From positions 875,001-939,000 of the forward strand of contig JAQISU010000231.1 of the NCBI GenBank assembly GCA_029339505.1: a DNA stretch of 64,000 nt, in the 5' to 3' direction. The position numbers and the translations under genes were made by a program. Below are positions 46,165 to 57,094 of the stretch, piece after piece. Within the stretch, counting starts at the first letter, position 1. Each line of letters begins with the position of its first letter. This stretch comes from Unio delphinus (lineage: Eukaryota; Mollusca; Bivalvia; Unionida; Unionidae). The notes below the pieces were generated by a model. It was given only the letters and a program-made list of their open reading frames with translations, did not search any database and was not told the origin of the DNA.

Positions 46165-46998
46165 TTAACTCATTTTCTTCTTAACTTTGTAAGGGCCGTA
46201 ATATCTAATTTGAAGAAAAGCAAGAAGAATGAACAAGAGTAATAAAACTCCATTATCATACTCAAAAGTTCTCTCCCTTTCAGTTCTATCAAACCTTAGT
46301 TTCATTTTTAACTTTAATTGATTACTTGACTTGGTCTTTGGTAGGGAATCCACACAATCTACCATAATTCCACTGAATGTTTCATCAAACGTAGGAATAG
46401 GTTGCAGATGAGCCTTACGTATCTTCTGATTGGGTTTTCCTACCATTTGACAAGCATGACAAGATCTACAATATTTGACAACATCACTTTTGATTTCTGG
46501 CCAATAGAAGTGAGTCAAGATCTTATGATACATTTTATTAATCCCTAAATGACCAGCCAAAGGAGTTTCATGGACCAGATTAAGTATTTCCTGTCTGTAA
46601 GGTTTTGGAACTACTATTTGATAGTTCACTGACCATTTATCACCAGCAGGTACCTCGGGAGGTCTCCATTTTCTCATAAGAATTCCATTTTTAATGAAAT
46701 AACAGACAGGAACTTCAGTAACTTCAGTCTCATTTATGACCCTTTGAAACAAACAGGAGATCTCAGGATCTTTTTCCTGTTCAACGAAAAGTGACTGTCG
46801 TTTATCACCCTGATTAAGAGATTGAGTTATTAAAAGAGGATCACTATGATCAATACCTTCTGATTGATCTAAACCAAGAGTAAAAGTGATCTCATCAAAA
46901 ACCTGACCTATACAAGTGCCAGTTGAAGGAATGCTGCCTTCTGTAACATCACTCTCAAAATCATCACCCTGATTAAAATAAAGAGAATGAGTTGTCAA
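46165..46998 (-). pseudogene. Integrase region of Gypsy A2
   Basis: A 277-codon frame with a linker that repeats the GSIPSTGTCIGQVFDE module, the integrase zinc-binding domain (HETPLAGH ... CRSCHACQM), and the start of the core (IMVDCVD). It then jumps, after KTKSSNQ, directly to LKLKMKLRF and the C-terminal RYYGPYKVKKKMS module. The deletion removes the rest of the catalytic core, a larger loss than in A1 but with the same downstream junction. Inactive as an integrase. Confidence 0.92.
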
Positions 46999-47110
46999 AA
47001 GAGGATCACTATGATCAATACTTTCTGATTGATCTAAACCAAGAGTAAAAGTGACCTCATCAAAAGCCTGACCTATACTAGTGTCAGATAAGGGAATACT
47101 GCCCTTTTCA
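46790..47110 (-). repeat. Tandem duplication in the protease-integrase linker of A2
   Basis: A unit of about 150 bp encoding FTLGLDQSEGIDHSDPLL and the preceding IGQ[AV]FDE module occurs twice. A1 instead has four copies of a 51-bp subunit. The linker is therefore a site of repeated expansion. Confidence 0.85.
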
Positions 47111-48377
47111 ACTTCATTCTCAAGAGCTTTTTTACCATAGCTCTAGTAACTGTACAAGCTTGAAATATATCAGGGAATTCTTTTTCAATTGGATCAACTT
47201 TCTCATCCAAATTAGGCTTGTCAGTTACAAGTGGATTAACCACAACCTTGTCTCCAGCTAAGTCGTTGCATAGCAATAAATCTATTCCCTCTACGGGCAA
47301 AACCGAGACTGTTCCGATTGTCACAGGTCCTGACACTAAGTCTGATGACAAATTTACACAATGGAGAGGAACATTAACAAAACAGCACTCCAAACCCTGA
47401 ATAAGAACACTTTCATTAGAAGACTTCTCAGATAAAGGCAAAGTACCTGATAATAAAAGACTCTGAGAGGCTCCTGTGTCCCTTAAAATTTTAATAGGGG
47501 TGGGATTGGCCGAATCACCCAAGAGTGATACAGAACCCTTCGATATGAATGGTTCATAATTCTCCATATCACAATCAGACTGGGATTTATTAGACCCAAC
47601 AAATGTATTGCTTTCAATACATGACTGTGACCTTGACCTCTTGTAAATAAGAGAATTTGGAACTGGTCTATCTTGATTCTGTTGCCTATTTTTCAATTTG
47701 TAGCAATCAGAAATAACGTGTCCTTTTCTCTTGCAAAAGTTACACGTCGGAAGAGACAAGGATCTAGAATCAAACTTCTCTGAAGTCTGATTTTTGAAAG
47801 TTGTGTTAGTTTGAGTTTTAGAAGGGCTTGAATTAGGCGGAAATTCTTTTCTGCCAGTAAATTGTTGAGTAGAAGTCTTGTTAACAAAAGGAACTTTATG
47901 TGTCGAAGAATATTCGTCAGCAGCTCTAGCAGCATTTTCCAAGGTTTCAATCTTATGCTCCTCAAGATAAGTTTTAACATCACTATGAACACAGTTTTTG
48001 AACTCTTCAATTAATATAATTTGCTTGAGATTTTGATAATCTTGCTCAACTTTCTCGGCTAAACACCATCTATCAAACAACTGCTCTTTTTGTCTAGCAA
48101 ATTCGACATGAGTTTGTCCAGCTTCTTTTCTGTAATTTCTAAATTTTTGCCTATAAGCTTCAGGAACTAACTCGTAACCTCTTAAAATGCATTCTTTTAC
48201 TACATCATAGTCACTACTTTGATGAACAGACAGTGAAGTGTAAATCTCGCTAGCCTTACCAGTAAGTACACATTGTAGTAACTGAGTCCAATTCTCTCTT
48301 GGCCATTTTAAATTTTCTGCAACTTTTTCGAAAAGAATAAAATATTTGTCTACTTCTTTTTCTTTGAAAGGGGGCAC
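47073..48377 (-). pseudogene. Gag capsid, zinc knuckle and protease of Gypsy A2 (one frame)
   Basis: A 434-codon frame that starts in the capsid-like region (PPFKEKEVDKYF), passes a zinc knuckle CNFCKRKGHVISDC near residue 215, and continues without a stop into the protease with DTGAS near residue 305. This shows that gag and protease were read as one polyprotein in this family, with no frameshift or stop between them. It ends by frameshift in the linker before integrase. Confidence 0.92.
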
Positions 48378-48454
48378 TAATCTAATATTCCTTGCTAAAT
48401 CAAAATTTTGATTTTATGTATGATGATGATTCCCACTTGCCAGCTCCATTTCTT

Positions 48455-49042
48455 TCATTCTAATTTCATATTGTAATTGTTTTTCCTTCTCCCTTTCCTG
48501 TCTCTCTCTCTCTCCTCTTTTTCAAATTGTAATTGTCTTTCTTTATCCATTTCCTGAAATTCCAGTTTCTTAAACTCTAATTCAGATTGTAATTGTCTTT
48601 CTTTCTCCCTTTCTTGTCTCTCTCTCTCATCTTTTTCAAATTGTAATTGTCTCTCTTTCTCCCTTTCTTTTCTCTCTCTCTCCTCTTTTTCTCTATCAAT
48701 CAGCATCTGCTCTTTTTGTAATTAAATTTGTTTTTCTTTCTCCCTCTCCCGAAACTCCAGCTTCTTTAACTCTAATTCCATCTGGAATTTTAATTCTAAT
48801 TCCTTCAGTTTAATGTCAGAGTCTGGTGTAGACTTACTGACTGGAATCAAAGCACTTTGTTCCAAAACATCCTGTTCTACCAAATATTGGACCAAAATCT
48901 TTTTGATATCTTGTTTCGTTAAAGAAGCCTTCACTTCGGAAAGATCATATTTCCTGGCAAGTTGAACCAACTCGTCTTTTTTGAAAAGATCTAATTGCTC
49001 CTGGTTAGGATTTGAAAGAAATATTTCTACCTTAGATGTCAT
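48455..49042 (-). pseudogene. Gag N-terminus of Gypsy A2 (SAP domain, coiled coil)
   Basis: 49042-48722 encodes the SAP-like domain (KKDELVQLARKYDL) and the beginning of the coiled coil. After a stop and frame change, 48706-48455 continues the E/R/K/Q-rich coil. A frameshift at about 48380-48455 separates it from the capsid frame. Confidence 0.9.
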
Positions 49043-49140
49043 TTTGATACAAGCGTGTTAGTCTCACTAAAGATTTAAATTTTTCAAGAACTAGGGGAAA
49101 TTCAAATTTAAATTCAAATTTATTTCAATCTCAATCTCAA

Positions 49141-49159
49141 TCCCGAACGATAGCCACCA
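49141..49159 (-). promoter_or_regulatory. Primer-binding site of Gypsy A2
   Basis: Minus strand TGGTGGCTATCGTTCGGGA, six bases inside the 5' LTR. It starts with TGG as expected for pairing to a tRNA CCA end. It differs from the A1 site. Confidence 0.5.
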
Positions 49160-49165
49160 ATTCTA

Positions 49166-49989
49166 TGTTACGTGCTTAGGCTCGAATAAGCAGCAACACA
49201 GAAAGAGTGAAAACTAACAAGCTTGTATAACTTTAACAATGATTTTATTAAGTACAATTATTTTCATAAAATAATTAAACTTACGGTTTTAGAGAATCAA
49301 ATCCAACAAATATAGAATTCACAAAATAATCCACTAATGGAATTTCAAGTCCTGATAAATAAATGTTCTAATAGTTCCAGGTTCGAATCTTGACGATGTA
49401 ATACTCCAAAATGGCTGACAATGTCACGTGATGCAGTTCTTGCTTTTAAATCATCCAGATAAAATTATGAAACATATGTCCTTTTCCAGATAAATAGAAT
49501 AATCCTTCTTTTCCAACGAATTGACACAGTCCAGAACAAGATATTAAACTCAAACAGAAAATACAAAACTTCTTTAAAATAAGCCCAATTTATATTCTAC
49601 TAATGTCAGCTTCTAAAATACAGCTATATATATTGTTTTTCTGAACACGCGCTTTTCTAGAAATTGATAGAAGGTCAGAGGAAGAGTCTACGTTCACCTA
49701 GTCACGTAATAATGAAATATTCTAGAAGGAAATCATTCACTTCCCACCCTCAATAAAAGTGTTGTCCTTGAAATTGACCAATAGATTTAGAGGCTTGTTG
49801 ACAATGTCTAAAGCAAGGTCAGGATTTAGGTCAAACAAGCCAAGGTCAAAACTTGTTTACAATTAGAGAATCTAAGTCAGCCTGAACATTCTAGAAAAAA
49901 TCTCCCAATCAATTCATTTTAAAGGCAAAATAACAAATTTGGATTTAACATTTAAAAAAATAAATAAATTAAATCCAATAGCCGTAACA
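49166..49989 (-). repeat. 5' LTR of Gypsy A2
   Basis: 824 bp, TGTTACGG...GCACGTAACA on the minus strand. It differs from its partner mainly by a 13-bp deletion near 49646 and scattered substitutions. Confidence 0.95.
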
Positions 49990-50330
49990 CAATCACGAAT
50001 TGAATTACAAGTAAATTTTAGTAATAAAATGTTCTAATAAATTCAAGTTCGAATCCTGTTGGAAAATCCAAGATGGAAGACAATGACGCATGCTCAAGTA
50101 TGTTTAGTGCTTATCTGCAGTTCCTTGTAGAAACATGATATTTACAACCCGGTGTTGGAAATCTGTTTAAAAGTTTGATTAAATGTTGTTTTTTCTTCTT
50201 TAAAAGTATGTATGGGCAAATAAAATATTTCCAGTGATATGAATTAATCCTTTAAAATCCAGCTAGCCTTAAGAAAGGTTAACATGACATCAAAACCTTA
50301 TTAAACACTTGTAAACGTTTCCCTTGGAAG

Positions 50331-51589
50331 GTAACGTTACCGGTGATTGTCATTCCTTTATATAATGTTATTTTCAGTTATAATGCTTTTCATTCCCTAT
50401 GAGGTATTAACACATTCATAATTCAGGAGGCCAGGTCTCCCAAATGTCATCAGTGTTGTTTATAATATTCATCCATTTATAAGCATTTTCGTTAACTTTG
50501 ACAGCGTAAAAAGTATTCGATGGAGAACTCTAGAGAGTTTAGTAAATTTACCATTGAGAATGGGCATAAAAATACTATTATTCATATCTAATAACTATAT
50601 CGGTAGGTTTCCTGTCTAATTCTGAGTAAAGAATTGAAAATAGGAGGACCTTTCGTCAGCTTCATGATATGCTGTAAACATTATGTATGTATGCAAATGT
50701 TTATTAATTGTGAGACATAAAATTAATAATATAGTGTGATGGAGACGACGCAATAGCAGGTCTATCAGTAGTTTGAAGTATCTTAGTTATCGTTAAATTA
50801 GATGAAGGACCTCTCTAGTCATTTTTGCTAGCCAATATTCTGAAATGATAACCCTATCTACACCTTGGCGGATCAAACAGATATTTGGAGGCTACTGAAT
50901 TACAAAAGAATACTTTGTAAGTATAATGAACGTATGACTAAATACTAGAAGGGAGCATTTACATGTGGATTTGAGTAAAAGGTGTTTGTACAAACACAGA
51001 GGACCGGCAGTGGAAAATTACTTATTTATCATTCCATTCATATAGGAATAGTATTCAAATTTGAATAATTTATTTTTTATTGGATGTGTTCGCTTGCCGC
51101 CACATCTAATGAAGTTCACGACCCGAAGCACAAACATATCCGCTCGATACACCAAGGTGTAGATAAGGTTATCATATCTGAACCTTGGCCACCGAAGATG
51201 CCTTCTAGCTTGATCAACGTTGTATTTAATAGACTTAACAAAGCTTCAGGTTTTAGAAAAGAGTGAAACCTACTTAAGTAAATTCGGAACGTATTTCCAT
51301 TCGATTATCGTTGAGTGTCAAGCTATATTTATCATCTTGTCGTTTGCCAGAAATCAAGATATTTGTCCTTGTATATTTATACTCAATTTCCGTTGCTTTG
51401 AGTATTCATAAAACGCATGTAAATTTTGTTAAGATGTTTAGTCAGTGCTACAAAATTACAGTGCCAACGGTGTAAGGTGGTATGAACATTTAAAGGAAAA
51501 AGACATGGCATATGAGAAAATGTAACGACGTACTTTAACACTCATTTTCTAACATATATTTTTTCTATGTCATTTATATGCAGGACAAA
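50331..51589. other. No recognised feature
   Basis: AT-rich non-coding. A 60-codon frame at 51084-51266 has no domain. Confidence 0.5.
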
Positions 51590-52080
51590 TAGAACTAGCT
51601 TTCATATGAAACCAGTTCACTGTATCACTCACCACAGAGCTCATATTAAACCAGTTCACTGTATCACTCACCACAGAGCTTGCATATGAAACCAGTTAAT
51701 TCACTCACCTACCATAAAACTTTCATATGAAATCAATTTACTTGTTCATCTTAGAGGTTTCATATCAAACCATTTCATACACTTACCATAGAGCTCTCAT
51801 TTGGAACCAGTCTACTCTCGTATTCATCACAGAGCTTTCATGTCAGACGAATTCACTCACGCACCATAACGCTTTAACATGGAACCATTTTACTAGCTCA
51901 CATTAGAGCTCTCATATGAAACCAGTTCACCTGCATAGTGATTTAAATGAAACCATTTTACTCACCTTTGTATGAAATCAGTTCATTCAGCATAAAGCTT
52001 TCATATCAAGCCAGTTCACTCGCCATTGACCTTTCATAGCAAATCAGTTCACTCACTTACCAGAAAGAATTCATTTGTAA
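51590..52080 (+). repeat. Degenerate minisatellite, ~40 bp x ~12
   Basis: Variants of GAGCTTTCATATGAAACCAG followed by TTCACTCACTCACCA. The first two units (51605-51690) are nearly identical; the rest are diverged. Confidence 0.88.
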
Positions 52081-53384
52081 CTAGTTTTCTAACAATGTTC
52101 AGATTCATTCCCTTGTGCCGTTGAACAGTACCCAAAAGAGATAACCAATATTTTATCCTTTCTTGCGTGGGAAGTGTTAACATTATTTCACCTTATTCAT
52201 AGCTATTGTTTTGTGCAGATCAGAAACTGCAAACCAGCGTATTTATTGTAAAGTAAGCTGTGATAAGAGACATCGATTAGTTGTATTGTTTTTGAATAAA
52301 GGTATGAAAAACACCTTGGTCTTCATGTGATTTTACCAGACAATCGAATGATTTCTTGCCTGAAGACAGCATTAATAGGTAGCAGGATTGAATACACAGT
52401 GTGAGTGTCATATCAGCATCCACTTTGTAAAATCTGATCAACCATCCCAACAAATTCACGAATCTAAGCGTCAAGTACAATGGCCTAAATTGATGTCCTA
52501 AGTTATAATGGATATCAATAGCTATCGGGATGAAACAATAAATTACGGTCAGTAATATATTATTTGTGTTTACAAATTCATGTCAGATGTTCACAATGTA
52601 AAAATCAGAATTCTGTTGTCATCGCAAAGAAGCTAATGTGGCATTTCTAGCAATGGCATGGCAGAAGTGCATGTTGCGGATCGATACATTATCCAGTGAT
52701 TTAAACTTGTGCACATGTGCAACGTCGGCAAAATCAATCAACTACGTGACATTTCACTGACACGAATTTAAATGACGACATAAATCGCCCAGACCGTTGC
52801 ATAAATTAAAATTTTTAAGTAAGTTTCTATTGCAAGAATGACTGTCTGCTGAAAAAGTCGATATGGCGCTTTTTGGCATGATGTAGACATGTATGCTCTT
52901 AAAAACCTCGTCCTGTTAATCTACAAGACATTAGCTTCTTCCATCAAAAATAGTATTTCTTTGCGTTGCATGCCTAAGACAAAAAAGTACCTTGAACATT
53001 TCCGTTTACTCTATAAGTTTTATTATCTCTCGATAATATATATCCACGTCCTTGAAACTTTGTCTTTGATAGTTTAACATGATATAATTACATGCATGTA
53101 TGTTAGTTGTTAACACGAACATCTGACAAGCGTAAATATTCTATCAATCTATACATACGTTTATTATCGTAACGTCTTAACTTCAACTCTCAGTGTTTGT
53201 TTGGTGATGAAATCTAATGTAGAAACGAATACACCCCCCCCCACCCCCGCCAAAGGAAAACAAACAAAACTGTCAGCAGATGATTAAAGTGTCAAACTTT
53301 CAAGAAAATATTGATTATCTTGGTTACCTTCTGATAACGGCGACAGCATTTGGAACTTTCATAATAATATTGTGTAATAACAGT
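52081..53384. other. No recognised feature
   Basis: Non-coding. It contains a C-rich run at 53232-53250. Confidence 0.5.
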
Positions 53385-53580
53385 CAGAGGCGTAGCTGGG
53401 GGGGGGACAGGGGGGTACATATGTCCCCGGGCCCCATACTAGTGGGGGCGCCAAAATGGGCTTTGAAATAGGTTGTAATGGGTAATGGTGATTTTATTGA
53501 TGAAAATAATGGGTTTCAGAGTTTAGGGGGGTGAATGAATATTGTCCACGGGTGCCAAACATTCTAGCTACGCTTCTGAT
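53385..53580. mobile_element. hAT-like MITE, copy 2
   Basis: 196 bp with ends CAGAGGCGTAGCTGG and CTAGCTACGCTTCTG. The interior aligns with copy 1 (TGTCCC, CGCCAAAAT[GA]GGCTTT, AATAGGTTGTA, GAATGAATATTGTCC). It is flanked by ATAACAGT (53377-53384) and ATAGCAGT (53581-53588), an 8-bp duplication with one mismatch. Confidence 0.9.
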
Positions 53581-53890
53581 AGCAGTGCCATGTACCAAAG
53601 GAATCTACGTAAGCATTTATTAGACTCGGTCTGGGCAAAAATACATCTATAAATATTCGCTCCTTATTATTTCGAATGTTTTTAAACTTGTTCATGCGTT
53701 TATGAAATTAAAGTAAAATAAATTACAGTAATTATAAAATTATCTTACCCCGTCACCCCCCCCCCCCCCCGTTCCATACTAAGAATTTAATTCAGTCTGT
53801 TTCAAAACACTACAATTTATCACTCTAATAGATCAGTTTAAATTTCGCTCCTACATAGGTAATGTCAAAAATAAAACAAATTCACCCGAC

Positions 53891-54199
53891 ATGTGCAAAA
53901 GAGTAAAATTTAGTTTTAAGGAGAAAAACTGCAATCTCAGACATATTTGGCATTTTGAAAATAACAGACAAGAAGAGAAAATATGTCAACGATTACTATT
54001 ACTGAAACACAACGCTACCATAGAAGACATGGAAGACATAGAAGACGAGGTCCACACCAGCTTACGGTCGGCATGCCTATACAACAATCGGATGTCTAAG
54101 ACAAATAAATCGGTACAAAACATCGGGTTTATTACATATTTTATGATCTCACCCAATTACACAGACTCATATAATTCTATGTACAAAATCGAATTTTGA
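53891..54199 (+). CDS. Unassigned 102-codon ORF
   Basis: The longest open frame outside transposons and repeats. It is K/N-rich, with an acidic stretch (EDMEDIEDE), and has no signal peptide or membrane segment. I recognise no domain. At this AT content a 102-codon frame can be chance. No promoter or splice evidence. Confidence 0.15.
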   Translation: MCKRVKFSFKEKNCNLRHIWHFENNRQEEKICQRLLLLKHNATIEDMEDIEDEVHTSLRSACLYNNRMSKTNKSVQNIGFITYFMISPNYTDSYNSMYKIEF

Positions 54200-54482
54200 C
54201 ATTGATCTCCATTACTCCAAAACCTAATTTTATTTCCACATGCATCCATCATGTGTGAGCCGCTGTTGTCCAGATTTGTGACAGTGAACTCTGATGCTCG
54301 AAAACCTTGATTTTCGCAGGGCATGCGCATTGTGAACTGATATGTGTCCTCTCACCTTCATGACTTTTATTAGGAGTGTCTGTGTTTGAAGATTTTCAAA
54401 AATCATATTTCCTTCTGTATTGTATTTATTTCTAAGTGTATTTTGTTTACGATTTCCGTAGGGGTTGTTGTAAGAGGGGTTA

Positions 54483-56040
54483 ACTACGTTATCTATGGGA
54501 TGATCTCCCTCGATATTATAACACGGTGGGAGTGAAAAGATAGAATATGAACAGAGAACTGGGCAAGATTATTGGGAAGAAATATGCAATAAGAACTCCC
54601 TTAGACATCAAAATTAACAGCTTTAATCACACAAATTAATCGCGGTAACTTCAATTCAACTTAAACGATATCAACATGAGTTAATAGCAGTGTCTAATTT
54701 AGATTTATTTCATCATCATAACGAGTGGTGAAATGATCGTAATGTTCACGACTGATTGCATCACCTTCCTCTCAACTGTGTTCCAACGTTTCGTATTTCC
54801 TCGAGTATTCCTTTTCCGACTGCCTTATCCTTCTTGGACTTCCTAGATTTTACTATGTATTCGTAACTTCTCCCTTTTCGGACTTCACTAATCACTTCAC
54901 TTTTATCTCGGACTCTGTCTTTGGACTGTCGAGTCTCCTCTCCCTCTGTAAACTGTTTCCTTAAAGGACAAAATTATCCCTCAGTCGATATATGTACAAC
55001 TTTTTAGATGTATATAAAATTCCTTCACTTACGTTACACATTGACCGCTCCGGTGGTCTAGTGGTTAGAGTGTCCGCCTCGAATGCGAGAGGTCGTGGGT
55101 TCGATCCCTAGCCGAGTCATACCTAAGACTTACAAAAATGGTACTAACAGCTGCGTCGCTTGGCGCTCAGCTTTAAGAGTGTTAGGACTGGTCGGTCTGT
55201 AGTCGGGATAAGGTGACAGGGTGGGACATGATGCCACATGTCTGTAGCATGATGTCCCAGTGCTAGACATCACTAAAAACTGTCACACTGCAGACATCGA
55301 AGCGATATGACTGAACTATTGTTAAATCTCTGTTAAAAATCCAAAACACACACACACACGTGCACACGTTACTCAGAACACACTAGCCATTTCTGTCACT
55401 GCGTTAAGCGTACCTTGCCAAAAATTACCACGTGACCTCTATTGAAAATTTACCGTATGCTTCGATTTATATTGCATAAAATAAACAAATTCTATCCCTA
55501 CATTTTTAAAAAAAAAACATTTCAAAAGCAAATATAGTAGGTAGTTATCATTAACTCACGATAATCAGTTTCGTCTTAGCAGACAAAGGAAATTATTTTA
55601 CATTTATTTCGCATAACTCCTTGAATTTTGTTACTTTAAATTTCATTACTTCAAAGGTTTACAACTGAATAACACTCGGCCAATCATAAGCAGTGGTTTC
55701 TATAAAAAATAATCCTAAGACAATCATTTGTTTTGTCAGTCAGAATGTCTGAATTACGTTATATAGCTTATCCCTTTGAAGAATGACTATTTGACACGGA
55801 TCTAAGTTCATCTGCCTCTTTCTCAAACTCGTTTAAGAAATCCGGTCAATTTCATTGAATCGGAACACTGGCCCCTTTAAAGTTTGAACACTGCCATGCA
55901 AGAAATTAAGGATAAAAGTCGAAATGACCCTTCCCCAATACTTCACTGGTCTAAATGTGATGAAATGTTAATACTCTGTGCGTTCAACTTTAAGGTTCAC
56001 TGCTTATTTAAAATTTGATACTTAATTATTGCCTTTGATT
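54483..56040 (+). repeat. Dispersed repeat R2, copy b, interrupted
   Basis: 54483-54965 and about 55560-56025 match R2 copy a (36405-37480). The intervening ~600 bp contains SINE S1 (55038-55365) and other sequence, so this copy was split by later insertion. Confidence 0.85.
55038..55365 (+). mobile_element. tRNA-derived SINE, family S1, best-preserved copy
   Basis: The head is tRNA-like, with A box TGGTCTAGTGG (55054-55064) and B box GGTTCGATCC (55098-55107). The body carries GGTGACAGGGTGGGACATGA and CCCAGTGCTAGACATCAC, and the 3' end is a (CA) tail. A 7-bp direct repeat ACGTTAC flanks it (55031-55037 and 55366-55372). The boxes match the Pol III internal promoter consensus, so this copy could be transcribed. 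It is not a tRNA gene: no clean cloverleaf. Confidence 0.85.
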
Positions 56041-56159
56041 CTAAGTTTAATTTAATGTTGTGTTTATTTTCGCTACTTATATTGCTGGCTATGACAAATT
56101 GCCACACTTTTTGAAACTGTTTTCTCTCCTTACAGAACATCTATGCCCCGATCTGGAAT

Positions 56160-56525
56160 ATTTTCCAAGCGTCTTTACCCGAACACCTATATATCATTCA
56201 AGACCTTTATCCAGGCGTCATAATCCGATCATATATCGCCATTCTAGTCCGTTATCACGTTTCAGGACCCAAGCTCATAGACCCTATTCTTCACCGTTAT
56301 CTATACGTCATAATCCACACATCTATACTATATTTAATGCCGTTATTCAGGTGTCATGCATAACCATATTTTATAGAGTTATCCAGGTGTCATAACCCCA
56401 TTCTATACAGTTATCCAGACGTTATAACCATATTCTAGACCGTTACACAAGCGTTATAATCCTATTCAAAACCGTTATCCAGGAGTCATAACCTGATTCT
56501 ATACTGTTATCCTGGCTTCAAAACC
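56160..56525 (+). repeat. Degenerate minisatellite, ~32 bp x ~11
   Basis: Variants of GTTATCCAGGCGTCATAACC followed by CATTCTATACC. Confidence 0.88.
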
Positions 56526-56539
56526 TAAATTTGTGTCAC

Positions 56540-56650
56540 GTTTTAGTGGGTTGGATAACCCATGTAGGAATCACCTACAGAATAAAGCTACTGACAAGCT
56601 TTCTAATTTACCCACTATTGCTGAGCAATCGCGGACAGAAGTTAGATGAC
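56540..56650 (-). mobile_element. Degenerate fragment of the 12911-13151 SINE type
   Basis: AAAGCTACTGACAAGCTTTC and TTTACCCACTATTG align with AGAAGCTACTGGCAAGCTTT and the following bases of the full copy. Both ends are lost. Confidence 0.6.
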
Positions 56651-56922
56651 AGCAATTGGTAAAGGCGATGGACCAATCGGGTACCCTGAACCATTTGCAA
56701 TATGCAATTCTGTTAAAGTGTGGTCACAATCTATTAAAAGAAATATCATAATAATTGCAACATTCCTATATGTAACCGTTGACTCTATCAAAGACCCCAG
56801 AGAGAGGTCATAAAAGTGTAACCCTCTCGCTTCATATTTAATAAAAAAAATATTATTTTTTATTAATATCAATAATAATAATATTGATAGTAATAATAAT
56901 GACAATAATAATAATCTAAAGA

Positions 56923-56924
<2 letters not shown>

Positions 56925-56969
<45 letters not shown>

Positions 56970-57092
56970 ATAATAATAATAATAATAATAACATCAAGAA
57001 GAAGCAGAAGAAGATGAAGATGAAGATGATGATGATGATGATGATTATGATGATGAAGAAGAAGAAGAAGAAGAAGAAGAAGAAGAAGAAGC
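56925..57092. repeat. Compound trinucleotide microsatellite
   Basis: (ACT)n, then (AAT)n, then GAA/GAT runs, then (GAT)n and (GAA)n in succession, directly 5' of the LINE. Confidence 0.95.
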
Positions 57093-57094
57093 TG

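Larger units (their letters stand above)
44290..49989 (-). mobile_element. Gypsy-type LTR retrotransposon A2 (both LTRs, 4-bp TSD, defective pol)
   Basis: A 5.7-kb minus-strand element with a 5' LTR (49989-49166), primer-binding site, gag (49042 to about 47600), protease, partial integrase (46998-46165), RT fragments (about 46000-45420), the end of RNase H (about 45350-45227), a polypurine tract (45136-45127) and a 3' LTR (45126-44290). CAAT lies on both sides (44286-44289 and 49990-49993). The order is again protease-integrase-RT-RNase H, with the RNase H end next to the polypurine tract. This confirms the Gmr1-like arrangement. LTRs differ by about a dozen substitutions and one 13-bp indel, so insertion is recent compared with the state of pol. 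Confidence 0.94.
43973..50330 (-). mobile_element. Deleted family-B Gypsy element, interrupted by Gypsy A2
   Basis: 43973-44045 is the start of one LTR (TGTTACGTGTTATGG). 44046-44138 resembles the untranslated leader between LTR and gag in Gypsy A. 44144-44289 begins a second LTR (TGTTAATTATTTAGG) that continues after the A2 insertion at 49990-50330, with ATTAATCCTTTAAAATC matching the other family-B LTRs in reverse. Nearly all of gag-pol is gone. A2 at 44290-49989 is nested inside the second LTR. The right edge is approximate. Confidence 0.72.

Noticed and set aside
55043..55115. tRNA gene candidate (also the heads at 16270-16345 and 13070-13151)
   Set aside because: A and B boxes are present, but each continues into a SINE body with a tail and, in two cases, a target duplication. 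No clean cloverleaf is seen.
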